Shown here one piece after another: positions 45,846 through 55,760 of a stretch of DNA of 60,000 nt; positions within the stretch are counted from its first letter, which is position 1; every line of letters begins with the position of its first letter. The notes beneath the pieces were generated by a model that was given only the letters and a program-made list of their open reading frames with translations, did no database searches and was not told where the DNA came from. The stretch comes from Membranipora membranacea. Its lineage: Eukaryota > Bryozoa > Gymnolaemata > Cheilostomatida > Membraniporidae. Both the position numbers and the translations under genes were made by a program. The stretch lies in the NCBI GenBank assembly GCA_914767715.1, contig OU612071.1, forward strand, positions 15,002,948 through 15,062,947, read 5' to 3'.

Positions 45846-48800
45846 GTGAGCAATCAACTTGTATATGTTATAAGTTAGCTTGTTTGAATAAGTATTGTTT
45901 AGTTGAGAAAAATAATTCAAACCCGTCAAAGCGTCAGCAGAATTATAAAGATGATCGAAGATTGACAATAAAAGAATGAAAAAAAAATACAAATATAACA
46001 GATTGTATTCAACATGCCAGCAGTTTAATTGTTATTAATAAATTGAACCAAACACGTTTCAAACAAAATGTGAGCTCTATTTTTTCCTCTGTTTTCACTC
46101 TATCTCACATATCCTGCATACAGACACACATTTAATGGATAGTATTAACACAATCTATTCTAAACACAATATTTTTATTGACTTTTGTCTGTTTTATTGC
46201 ACCTAAATACTCTGCAACTCCGGCAAATGTGTACATGTATTCAATATTTAATAATGATACCCTGATCAATATTATGATACCCTGATATCATAATAGAATA
46301 TAAAATATATATAATATAATATATATTTCAGGCTATTGCTCAAAGTAACGGCAATAACAATGGCAACTGCATTATGAAAGGTGATGAGGTGTACGACGTT
46401 CTGAAGACATCACTTCTCTGGTCTGCAAAGTGGCCTATGGGTAAATATGACATCATCAACTATTCTTCACTGATTGGCTGCTTTGTTGTGACATTATAAA
46501 CTGCTCATTTCTGATTGGCTGCTTTGTTATGACATCATAAACTGGTCATCACTGATTGGTTGCTTTGTTGTGACATCATAAACTGCTCATTTCTGATTGG
46601 CTGCATTGTAATGACATCATGAAGGGCTCATCACTGAAGGTTGCTTTGTTTTGGTGCTAAACGGCAAAATGCAAGCCAATCAATTTGGTCAGATTACAAA
46701 AAATTTCATTTAAATCAATTTTAGAAGGCATTACTTGACATGTAAAGTTATTTTGTTTTTATTGTAACTTGAATTTTGGCCATGTCAGTGGTGATGAGTC
46801 ATATAAAGGTTCAAGGGTCAAACTTATGTCCGTTATTTTTGCCAGTCACATTTTCTATATGATAGATAGGTGTTTCGGCCTTGTATTAATTCGAGAGGAA
46901 GTGACTCGCAAAAAAATATGCACATGATTGTGATGTCTGAGTTTAAGGTTTATTACCAGACTGACATATCGATATTACACTATTATCATGTGTATCTCTG
47001 ATCGTTAGAGTCAATTTAGTATGAGTACCTAGCTTGTTCCAACCCCAAATTAATGGAATTAGCTATGGGTTGTAACACCGATTTCCCTCTGATTGTACTC
47101 ATGCTAAGTGAATTAATTCACTCTCTTTCGGTCAGAGATATATATGTAATAGTATATCACGTCATCAGTGTGGTTTATTACCTGGTGCACAGGTAACGTT
47201 CACTAAATTTGGTACCAGTAACGCCCTTAGTCCGAACATGAAATTCAGCACACTGTATGCGAACCACCCAAATAGTGGCTTGGAGTAGCTTGGCGGGCTG
47301 TCAGCACCCGTACTCAAGAGGGGAAAACGCAATCAGCACTGAAATAATAACTGACATTAAACTTACATATAACATAAAACCTATTGAATTGCTATATGAT
47401 ATAAAATTAACGAATTGAGTTGAAACACAAATCTATAATATCAATCTCATTATCAATTTAATAATCCTCTAAACAATATACATTTGTTATTTTCTCCTAA
47501 TTTTCTCCTTCATTTTGCTGTAGGTTCTTGGGCAAGTCATGTAAAACAAACAATAAGTGTACAATTAAAATAACATATTCTTTATAATTACAGGACTAGA
47601 TAGCATCTGTACGGACACAATCCGAGGAAACTTTAATGGTAACAACAACGAAGGTAAGGATGTGATTGGCTTCTTTGTGGTATAGTCAGATTTATCTCTA
47701 CCTTACTTGAATTCAATTAACACATTATTTGGAATAACTCTTAGAGTATGATAACACTAGCCCTGACTGTTATGCAGGCTCTTAGCCCATACCCTGCCCA
47801 TCAACCTTTTATGGCTTTTTGTATGACTCATTTGGAAGTTCAGAATTTTCACAAATGTCTCAACAAATATCATGGGATATAAGCTGTCATCATTAGGTGA
47901 TTAAACGAAATTGGTCGCTAATCTCTTTGCAATCTGACATGTCACACAACACAACACAAAAAAGCATCCAGCAACAAAAATCGCTTCTCGGCCTAGTGGC
48001 TAAGATCAAAGTGTCATGGCTAATGGCTGATTAGTGCCTGTTTCAGTTTCTGGCAGCTCGCTGCGCACTCACGATTAGGAGGTCCACCATGGCCTCACCT
48101 CTAGGATGCATTCTAGCTTGCTAGGATGTATCACACTCTCAGTATGAGGACTCCGGGCAACTTGCGTCCCTCTTTAGGGGCAGCCCACCCTCTGTTTTGT
48201 CATAAACAGGGGTCTGACATGTCAGAACTGGCGCGTTCTGGGCTGCGCTGACACATAGTCGGCCTATTGGCTAAGATCAAAGTGTCATGGCCAATGGCTG
48301 ATTAGTGCCTGTTTCAGTTTCTGGCAGCTTGCTGCACACTTACGATTAGGAGGTCCACCATGGCCTCACCTCTAGGATGCATTCTAGCTTACAAGGATGT
48401 ATCACACTCTCAGTACGAGGACTCCGGGCAACTTGCGTCCCTCTTTAGGGGCAGCCCACCCTCTGTTTTGTCATAAACAGGATCTGACATGTCAGAAGGC
48501 TAATCTTTAATAATCTCCGGAATAATTCAGGAATTCCATATTCTAAGTATTTCAATGTTTCATAATTTATTAGAATAACTTTGGCTTTTGAATTTCAATT
48601 TTCAAAACACCTAATCTGTTCCCTCACTCTCAACAAATAGCCTCGCTATTTTTTTTACCGCTGATCCATAAATTCATATCAATGTGTTCCCTAGCTAGCA
48701 GAAAATCCATCACACTAGCAATGTCAGTTATCTACCAGTCAGCATCGGTATCAGAGAGAGATTGTTTTATTGCTTGTCATCAAAGATGAATCAAAATTAT

Positions 48801-50803
48801 AGTGCAATTATAGTTGCAATCTGACATGTCAGAAGGCTAATCCTCAATAATCTCCAGAATAATGCAGGAATCCCATATTTGGTATCAGAGAGAGATTGTT
48901 TTATTGCTTGTCATCAATGATGAAGCAAAATTATAATGACTGTAAGACGTGTTACCATTTAGGAGTCTGATACTAAAAGGTATGAAACTGTTTAAAAAAC
49001 GAGTTGTGCGGCACTTGGCTGATAAAAATGTTTTCCTACCTGGAACATAATGTTTGTTAAAAATATGGTCTTCGTCATTAATAAAATTTACTGCAGTACT
49101 AAGAATTCGGTCTGAGATTAGATTAGGAATGTCACAGCTGTATGAGGTAGAAAAAGGAGATAATAATCGAGATCTCTCCTTTGCCCTGCAAGAGTTAAAC
49201 CAAACTTCTGAATTATATAATAAAATCGGTAATATAAGAGATTGCACAAAATACTCACATTGAGTATTGGACGGATAAAAAGATTTGAACTTAGACAATG
49301 CATAAAATCTGCTTTTCAATCTGCGAAAAATGTGGTCAGTATTATCAGTCCATTTTAAATCATCATTAAAAATAGTACCCCGATACTTAAAACATTGAAC
49401 TTTCTCTACTGGGTTGTCATCAATAAAAACATTAGAAGTGACTTCCTGGAATCTACTGAAGTCAAAGATCATCTCCTTGGTCTTAGCGGTATTCAGTATA
49501 AGACAGTTAGCTTTGCACCATACGGAAAAATCATTTACGGCTTTAAAATAAAATTCATCACTACAGCTATGATCCAAAAGACCCAAAATAACCATGTCAT
49601 CAGCATACTTGTAGATCTTTATGTTAGGGTGATCAGATTGAACCGTGTCAGTGTAGATGGAAAATAACAATGGAGATAAAACACACCCCTGTGGGCAGCC
49701 AGTACTACTAGGTAAAATATCAGATTTATGACTGGAGATTCTAACATGCTGTCATCGTTCACTGAGAAAAGAATTAATCAATTTTACATAAGGAAAAGGT
49801 ACACACATACCAATTAATTTATCTGCTAAAAGTTTTGGCGATATTGTATTAAATGCCGAAATCTATAAACAAAGCTCTAGCATACTTCCTTGGTGTATCG
49901 AGGTGTTGCCTAACACAGTAGTCAAAAGCAATACATGCATCTTTTGTGCTACGAGACTTCCTATAAGCAAATTGGTTTTGATCTAACCTCAGAGTAGCAC
50001 ACAGTCTGTCTTTGATCAAATGTTCAAAAGTCTTCATAACTACCGAGGTCAAGGCGATAGGTCGATAATCACTCAGGGCTGACGGCTTAGGCTTCTTAAG
50101 AACAGGAACCACCTCCGATCTCCGCCATAGTTGAGGGATGTAACCAGAAGCCAGGCAGCGATTGAAAAGCGTGTGGAATATATCAGCGAGTTGGTTGGCG
50201 CATGATTTCAGAATCATAGTTGGTACTGAATCATGACCTTATGTGTGGTATTAGGATGTTACACATACAGTAATACTTAAGTACATATTTGTTAGAAATG
50301 GCTTGTAAGTCTGATTGTAAGTCTGATTGAAAGGAAGTTTTTGTATTTTTTTAATCATAAATATATAACAATGGGCAACCTGCAGGCTGTCCCCCGTAAA
50401 TTAAGGAAAATAGTGCAAGTCACAGATTTCACTTTCACTAGTAGTTGTGAAAGAGCCCTGTCACGTGGCTCATGGGGGGTACAAAAACAGAAAAGAAGCT
50501 GCATGACAAGGCTAGTCCTGAAAGCCAAGCAAATTTTTTGGGATCATCTCAGTACAAAAAGTTGAGGAAAGATTGAACAGGAGGTTGGGGTTCAGCATAG
50601 TATCTGGTGGTTTGACAATGAGGCGAGAGTTTTTTCCAGGCATGATTTCCCACACCCTATTTTGCCCTACATTTGGTCTAACTGCTTTGGCTTGTTCTGA
50701 AAACAGCATACCAGGTCCGGGAGGATTATTTATTGACATGTAAAGTAATATATATTCATATTTCTATATCTTAATATGACTGTTGTGTATTTCTGTTGCT
50801 GTG

Positions 50804-50838
<35 letters not shown>

Positions 50839-53800
50839 TTTTATTGGCAGTCTATTTCATTCCAGTAGTGGAATGTTTTCCGAATAGTGCCGAAAAAAAA
50901 AAGGAAAAGGAAAATTTTTAAGATTCTAAACAACAGGGACATACCTAAGCCATCATTGTGATATGTCACACAGGGCCATAGATTAGGAAAAATGGTAGGG
51001 GAGGCGCAAACCCTTGAGGGTGTGAAGAAACAACATGTCGGGCGTTGTAAGTTCCTCCCGAGTCCCCACTCCCCAGCATCCAAAGTGTTTTGAAAAATAA
51101 ATAGCAAACGGAAGTGACAAATGAACTGATTCTGACATGGAGTATTCAATTAAAGCTTTTTTATGCCAGTTCATTGAACTCCCCTAGGACTACGGGCCTG
51201 TTACATTATTTTGTTGTATAACTGCATCTCTGTTGCTAAGTGACGGTAATCTTATCTTATTGTTGTATGACTTTTCTCTGTTGCTAGGCGACGGTAATAA
51301 CGGTAACAACAATGGAAACTGTGGAGGGATATGTAAGAGAGTGGTATCTGGGAACGGTAACGGGAATAATAACACTGAGGGGAATAACGGTGAGTCACTG
51401 AGGAGACAATTATCTCCCCCGTATTTATATATAATAATAATAACACGGAAGGGAATAAAGGTGAGTCACTGAGGAGACAATTATCTCCCCCGTATTTATA
51501 TATAATAATAACACTGAAGGGAACAATGGTGAGTCACTGAGGAGGCAATTATCTCCCCCGTATTTATATATAATAATAATAACACTGGAGGGAATAAAGG
51601 TGAGGCACTGAGGAGACAGTTATCTCCCCCGTATTTATATATAATAATAATAACACTGAAGGGAATAAAGGTGAGTCACTGAGGAGACAATTATCTCCCC
51701 CGTATTTATATGATAATAATAACACTGAAGGGAATAAAGGTGAGTCACTGAGGAGACAATTATCTCCCTCGTATTTATATATAATAATAATTACACTGAG
51801 GGGAATAATGGTGAGTCACTGAGGAGACAATTATCTCCCCCGTATTTATATATAATAATAATAACACTGAGGGGAATAATGGTGAGTCACTGAGGAGACA
51901 ATTATCTCCCCCGTATTTATATATAATAATAATAACACTGAAGGGAATAAAGGTGAGGCACTGAGGAGACAGTTATCTCCCCCGTATTTATATATAATAA
52001 TAATAACACTGAAGGGAATAAAGGTGAGTCACTGAGGAGACAATTATCTCCCCCGTATTTATATATGATAATAATAACACTGAGGGGAATAATGGTGAGT
52101 CACTGAGGAGACAGTTATCTCCCCTGTATTTATATATAATAATATCACTGAGGGGAGCAATGGTGAGTCACTGAGGAGACAGTTATCTCCCCCGTATTTA
52201 TATATAATAATAATAACACTGAAGGGAATAAAGGTGAGTCACTGAGGAGACAATTATCTCCCCCGTATTTATATATAATAATAATAATAACACTGAGGGG
52301 AACAATGGTGAGTCACTGAGGAGACAATTATGTCCCCCGTATTTATATATAATAACACTGAGGGGAACAATGGTGAGTCACTGAGGAGACAATTATCTCC
52401 CCCGTATTTATATATAATAATAACACCGAGGGGAACAATGGTGAGTCACTGAGGAGGCAATTATCTCCCCCGTATTAATATATAATAATAACACAGAGGG
52501 GAACAACGGCGAGTCACTGAGGAGACAATTATCTCCCCCGTATTTATATATAATAATAACACTGAGGGGAACAATGGTGAGTCACTGAGGAGACAATTAT
52601 CTCCCCCGTATTTATATATAATAATAACACAGAGGGGAATAATGGTGAGTCACTGAGGAGACAATTATCTCCCCCGTATTTATATATAATAATAATACTG
52701 AGGGGAACAATGGTGAGTCACTGAGGAGACAATTATCTCCCTCGTATTTATATATAATAATAACACAGAGGGGAACAACGGTGAGTCACTGAGGAGGCAA
52801 TTATCTCCCCCGTATTTATATATAATAAAAACACTGAGGGGAACAATGGTGAGTCACTGAGGAGACAATTATCTCCCCCGTATTTATATATAATAATAAT
52901 ATGGAGGGGAATAATGGTGAGTCACTGAGGAGACAATTATCTCCCCCGTATTTATATATAATAATAATACTGAGGGGAACAATGGTGAGTCACTGAGGAG
53001 ACAATTATCTCCCCCGTATTTATATACAATAATAATACTGAGGGGAACAATGGTGAGTCATTGAGGACACAATTATCTCCCCGTATTTATATATATCATA
53101 TATATGTATATATATGGTATATATGTATATATATTCTTTATTTCTTTACACAAGGTCTTAGTTGACCTCCCTATTTATTTTCTAATGCACCAGTGGAATC
53201 CTCATTCCTAAAATGTAGTTTTCTGTGTGTATACTGGAAAGACAACCCTATAAAACTGAAAAATTACATTATGCAAGGGGGGGTGGAAAAGTCCGAAATT
53301 GTACCCTTTTTATGCAGTCAATTATGTTTAATTATCTGCTGTTTTTAGATATGATAATCATTCAATTCAAACCATTGGTATGCTACCTTAAGAAAAGTGG
53401 CCACCCTCACAGGTTTTGGTACAAGAAAGAAATCGAAATGATAAAATGCATAAAACTTGCATTGTGTTGGTATCTCGGATTGAAAAGGAAGTGAATAACA
53501 GGAAAATTAATATCACAAATTCTCACTCACACATATTTCACATGTTCATTTTCAAACAGCCAATTATTACCTAGACAGCGTCACCATACTATGACTTGCG
53601 ATATAGTTTTAAATACTACCCAAAGACCAATGCAGTTACTTAAAGTTATGTCAGATTTGCATGGTAAAAAATTCAATTCTATTCTTGTGGTATATATTAT
53701 CCAACTTTATCATTAGTATCTTCACTGGCTGACTGTAATATTTTCTTGGTCTTTGAGTTTCAACTCAAAATAATGCTTAGTAAATAAAGCCATACTAACA

Positions 53801-55760
53801 TAAATCAAGTCAGCGATTTTAGCAGAGGTCTTTCGACAGAATGTTTACAGTTTTTGCTTGTAAGACCATGCAAGACAAGTTAATGTGAGCTGCTACTTGA
53901 TTATTTTTCAAGTTACCACTCGACTTGTGTAACTTGTTAGGAACATTGAATTAAGAACAACAATCGCAACTTCAAAGTTGTCTGAGCAATGAATTGATGG
54001 ACTGAGCTGTAATTGTCAAATATATTAATAGGTAAAAGTGTGACTCGTTCCACAGAGAGAAAATGAAATATTATTAATCAATGTAAAGTCCCATACACAG
54101 TAGCTCTTAACTATGTATGTAATTTTAAATTGATTTTAAATTGATTTTATTAATTTAAATCAAACTTTTAATTTTTAATTGAATAAATTTTGATCAATTT
54201 TCTATCCACCACACATGTCTGCATGAACTGACTGCAGTTGTTAATCATCGTAAAAGAAAGTATATAAAAAAAGTGAATAAAGTATTAAAAGAAAAAAAAT
54301 CATCTTATTGTTAATTTTTTTTTACAGGAAACAAGAACGGTAACTGCTTTGGACTATGTATTATGGTCTATTCGGGTAACGGCAACGGTAACAACAATAT
54401 GGACCCTACTATGGATACGGGCAACAACAACGGCAACTGTATAGGTTAGTGTTCGGCTGTTGTTGTGTAGCTAGAGGTGTTGTGGTTGTTCTGGTTGTTG
54501 TGTATGTTGTGTAAGTGTTTAGCTAGAGGTGTTGTGTTATGTTGGTGCTGTGTTGTCATTGTTGTTGTGTGTGTTGTGTTGTTGGTATGTTTTTGTTGTT
54601 ACTGTGTTTGTTGTGGGTGTGTTGTGTTGTTATGTTGTTATTTTGCTAGAGGTATTGTGTTATTGCAGTGCTGTGTTGTTGTGTGTATTGTGTGTGTTTT
54701 TTTTTTATTGATTGATACCCACTCTATTTTTACCGCTCAAAATAGTTGTGTGTGTTGTGTGTGTTGTGTGTGTTGTGTGTGTTGTGTGTGTTGTGTGTGT
54801 TGTGTGTGTTGTGTGTGTTGTGTGTGTTGTGTGTGTTGTGTGTGTTGTGTGTGTTGTGTGTGTTGTGTGTGTTGTGTGTGTTGTGTGTGTTGTGTGTGTT
54901 GCGTTGTTATGTAGCTAGAGGTGGTGTGTTGGTGTGTTGGTGTGTGTGTGTTGTGTTAGGTTGTTATGTTTTTGTTGTGTTAGGTTGCTGTGGTTGTGGT
55001 GTTGTTGTGTATATAGATTCTACAGGCTTTGTGTTATGTTGTTACTTGACTTCGTTGCTATGTTCACGGTCTGTATCTTATACCTATACCTATACACTTA
55101 CACTTATAAACATATACATCTATGGACTTTTTGTCTTTGAGGTTACATGACAAGATTAAAACGGACACAGCTCTTAACTAATTAACATATACTACCTCTG
55201 GTTATCCTTAACTTTGTTGTCAGTTGTCGTCTATTGACCACGCTAACATCCTGAGATTGTCAACCATAAAGTCAAATCTCAGTTCCATCATACGGAGAGG
55301 GTGCGGGGGGGGAAAAGATACTATTCACTTCATTCAACATTAATTAAGAACGACTCAATTTACTTATTTGATATCCTTATCCGTTATTTACTCTCCTCAG
55401 CTGTGATCTCTTGTTACAGTACTCACTGTTTCATTTGTCCATACAAACAGGGCCCTAGTTTAGAAAAAATGGTAGGGGAGACAAAACTGTTACTATTCCT
55501 GCACCCTCAAGTGGATTTTAATTTATATTTTGACAGGTGATTGCAGAAACTTTCGATCTGGAAGTTTCACCAACATGAACAACTACGGCAACTGTGTAGG
55601 AGACTGCAGACCTTTTCCTTGGTTTAAAATAAATAACGGTAAAGTTGGTAAAGGCACAAGAAGTAGAGGAGGTCAAGGACTGAAGGACTGGCAAAAGAGT
55701 AGGCCTAGGATCGAGGGTGATGCAGCGGCTAAAATAACTCACGAGGTCTTCTGTCTGTAA
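45774..55760 (+). CDS. Predicted secreted Asn/Gly-rich cysteine-module protein, six exons
   Basis: Spliced CDS of 684 bases, 227 residues, exons 45774-45845, 46332-46440, 47594-47653, 51288-51389, 54328-54444, 55537-55760. All introns are GT-AG and the frame is open throughout. Residues 1-27 are a signal peptide (hydrophobic core LVLAVLAVAIQLICF; likely cleavage after AIA). The mature part has 11 Cys and repeats a module GNNNGNC-x-G-[ILD]-C-x4-SG: in exon 4 (GNCGGICKRVVSG), exon 5 (GNCFGLCIMVYSG), across exons 5/6 (GNCIGDCRNFRSG) and in exon 6 (GNCVGDCRPFP). Exon 2 has GNC only. The C-terminus is basic, then ends DAAAKITHEVFCL. Introns 2-5 all split a Gly codon in phase 1. The start has G at -3 and +4. 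Family not recognised; no function is assigned beyond likely secretion. A second copy ends at 59779 on the other strand. Confidence 0.8.
46332..46440 (+). CDS. Exon 2: mature N-terminus with first GNNNGNC
   Basis: Acceptor ATATTTCAG, donor GTAAAT, phase 0 to 1. It encodes AIAQSNGNNNGNC followed by a charged and aromatic segment (DEVYDVLKTSLLWSAKW) unlike the other modules. Confidence 0.8.
46455..46640 (+). repeat. Minisatellite in intron 2, unit about 46 bp, about 4 copies
   Basis: Units of TGATTGGCTGCTTTGTTGTG plus ACATCATAAACTG-CTCAT, beginning about 15 bp after the donor. Contains repeated ATTGG (CCAAT complement) motifs. Confidence 0.88.
47594..47653 (+). CDS. Exon 3, 60 bp
   Basis: Acceptor AATTACAG, donor GTAAGG, phase 1-1. 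It encodes LDSICTDTIRGNFNGNNNE with one Cys and one Asn/Gly run. Confidence 0.75.
47980..48258 (+). mobile_element. U2-snRNA-headed SINE-like repeat, copy 1
   Basis: The first 35 bases match the 5' end of U2 snRNA (ATCGCTTCTCGGCC, then GGCTAAGATCAA and GTGT) with two changes in the loop and one insertion. The rest is unrelated to U2 and ends near GTCTGACATGTCAG. The second copy follows in tandem. The preceding 29 bp occur also at 27961-27989. In intron 3 of the secreted-protein gene, same strand. Confidence 0.75.
48259..48497 (+). mobile_element. U2-snRNA-headed SINE-like repeat, copy 2
   Basis: Tandem copy with period about 271 bp; its head lacks the first eight U2 bases and reads TCGGCCTATTGGCTAAGATC. 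The body is very close to copy 1 (for example CTCACCTCTAGGATGCATTC), which suggests a recent tandem duplication. Confidence 0.75.
48485..48876. repeat. Direct duplication at the 3' end of the LINE
   Basis: CTGACATGTCAGAAGGCTAA and about 45 following bases at 48485-48548 recur at 48815-48876. The LINE tail (GGTATCAGAGAGAGATTGTT and on) at about 48745-48805 recurs at about 48880-48940. Both point to duplication of the insertion site plus LINE tail. Confidence 0.7.
48885..49849 (-). pseudogene. LINE reverse transcriptase, C-terminal part
   Basis: Continuous frame of 261 codons from MLFSIYTD (49670) with YADD. Upstream, homologous sequence continues in frame through QGCVLSP to the in-frame stop at 49752-49754, and then to the frameshift near 49857. 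Confidence 0.85.
49849..50217 (-). pseudogene. LINE reverse transcriptase, N-terminal palm part
   Basis: 122 codons from MILKSCANQLADIFHTLFN to ARALFIDF, where a frameshift ends the homology (the expected continuation AFNTISPKLL lies in the next frame). Confidence 0.85.
50805..50970 (-). mobile_element. A-tailed retroposed sequence
   Basis: A run of 30 T (50805-50834) on the + strand is a poly(A) tail on the - strand, preceded there by AATAAA six bases upstream (CCAATAAAAGTGT). The source transcript is not recognised. The 5' boundary is unclear because MITE copy 11 starts at 50971; the retroposon may continue beyond it, since TCTGTTGCT occurs both before the tail (50792) and at 51229. Confidence 0.65.
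50971..51200 (+). mobile_element. MITE family A, copy 11
   Basis: Starts CAGGGCCATAGATTAGG, ends CTAGGACTACGGGCCTG; flanks TCACA and TTACA agree at 4 of 5. Confidence 0.88.
51208..51300 (+). repeat. 48-bp duplication of the exon 4 acceptor region
   Basis: TTTGTTGTATAACTGCATCT followed by CTGTTGCTAAGTGACGGTAAT is repeated 48 bp later as TTATTGTTGTATGACTTTTC followed by CTCTGTTGCTAGGCGACGGTAAT. The second copy is the functional junction. Splicing to the first AG would meet an in-frame TAG. Confidence 0.8.
51288..51389 (+). CDS. Exon 4, first full cysteine module
   Basis: Acceptor TTGCTAG, donor GTGAGT, phase 1-1, 34 codons. It encodes DGNNGNNNGNCGGICK, RVVSGNGNGNNNTEGNN. NNT is a possible N-glycosylation site. 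Its last 25 bases seed the downstream minisatellite. Confidence 0.82.
51361..53085 (+). repeat. Minisatellite carrying the exon 4 5' splice site, about 25 copies
   Basis: Units of 65-75 bp each contain the exon 4 end (AATAACACTGAGGGGAATAA then a G), the donor GTGAGTCACTGAGGAG and ACAATTATCTCCCCCGTATT plus a TATATAATAATAA linker of variable length. I count 25 donor blocks from 51390 to about 53051; 22 read GTGAGTCACTG, two GTGAGGCACTG and one GCGAGTCACTG (the last has ATTG). The first is the real exon edge. The second donor is 71 bp on, not a multiple of three, so its use would shift the frame. Confidence 0.95.
53086..54327 (+). other. Rest of intron 4
   Basis: TATATG-rich tract to about 53140, then AT-rich DNA without recognised repeats or genes, ending in a good pyrimidine tract and TTTTTTTTTACAG. 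Confidence 0.6.
54328..54444 (+). CDS. Exon 5, second cysteine module and start of third
   Basis: Acceptor TTTACAG, donor GTTAGT, phase 1-1, 39 codons: NKNGNCFGLCIMVYSGNGNG, then NNNMDPTMDTGNNNGNCI. It aligns with exon 4, suggesting exon duplication. Confidence 0.82.
   Translation, partial: ETRTVTALDYVLWSIRVTATVTTIWTLLWIRATTTATV
54445..55015 (+). repeat. G/T-only tract in intron 5 with TTGTGTGTG minisatellite
   Basis: Nearly pure G and T on the coding strand. A perfect 9-bp TTGTGTGTG array spans about 54745-54902 (about 17 copies), inside a longer degenerate GTTGTGTTG region. The transcript would carry a long UG-rich run. Confidence 0.9.
55448..55500 (+). mobile_element. MITE family A, copy 12, left end only
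   Basis: CAGGGCCCTAGTTTAGAA, then ATGGTAGGGGAGACAAAAC; homology stops before the exon 6 acceptor. In intron 5. Confidence 0.75.
55537..55760 (+). CDS. Exon 6, last cysteine modules and basic C-terminus
   Basis: Acceptor TTGACAG, phase 1 to stop TAA. It encodes DCRNFRSGSFTNMNNYGNCV and GDCRPFPWF, then a Lys/Arg/Gly-rich stretch and the conserved end DAAAKITHEVFCL. The same exon exists in opposite orientation at 59779-59984, with the frame kept despite many base changes, which supports coding. Confidence 0.85.

Larger units (their letters stand above)
48870..50240 (-). mobile_element. 5'-truncated L2/CR1-type LINE, reverse transcriptase, decayed
   Basis: The - strand encodes the RT from a GHDSVPTMILKSC motif through SDYRPIALTSVVMKTFE, QGCVLSPLLFSIYTD and the catalytic YADD (IYKYADDMVILG), to a C-terminus with RFLNSFIPFSIRLLNG typical of L2/CR1/Rex-type elements. 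The part before the RT palm, including any endonuclease, is missing (truncation near 50240). A one-base deletion near 49857-49862 breaks the frame, and an in-frame TGA lies at 49752-49754, so it is dead. It sits in intron 3, opposite to the gene. Confidence 0.88.

Noticed and set aside
47980-48014. A U2 snRNA gene
   Set aside because: Only the first 35 bases resemble U2; the branch-site-recognition, Sm-site and 3' stem regions are absent.
51390-53085. Micro-exons inside each minisatellite unit
   Set aside because: A 10-base segment between ACTGAG and GTGAGT could be imagined as an exon, but there is no pyrimidine tract next to the AG, the length is not a multiple of three, and all frames contain stops.
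54477-55150. Cys/Val-rich frames of up to 145 codons
   Set aside because: They are products of the TTGTGTGTG repeat, open in several frames at once, and lie inside intron 5.
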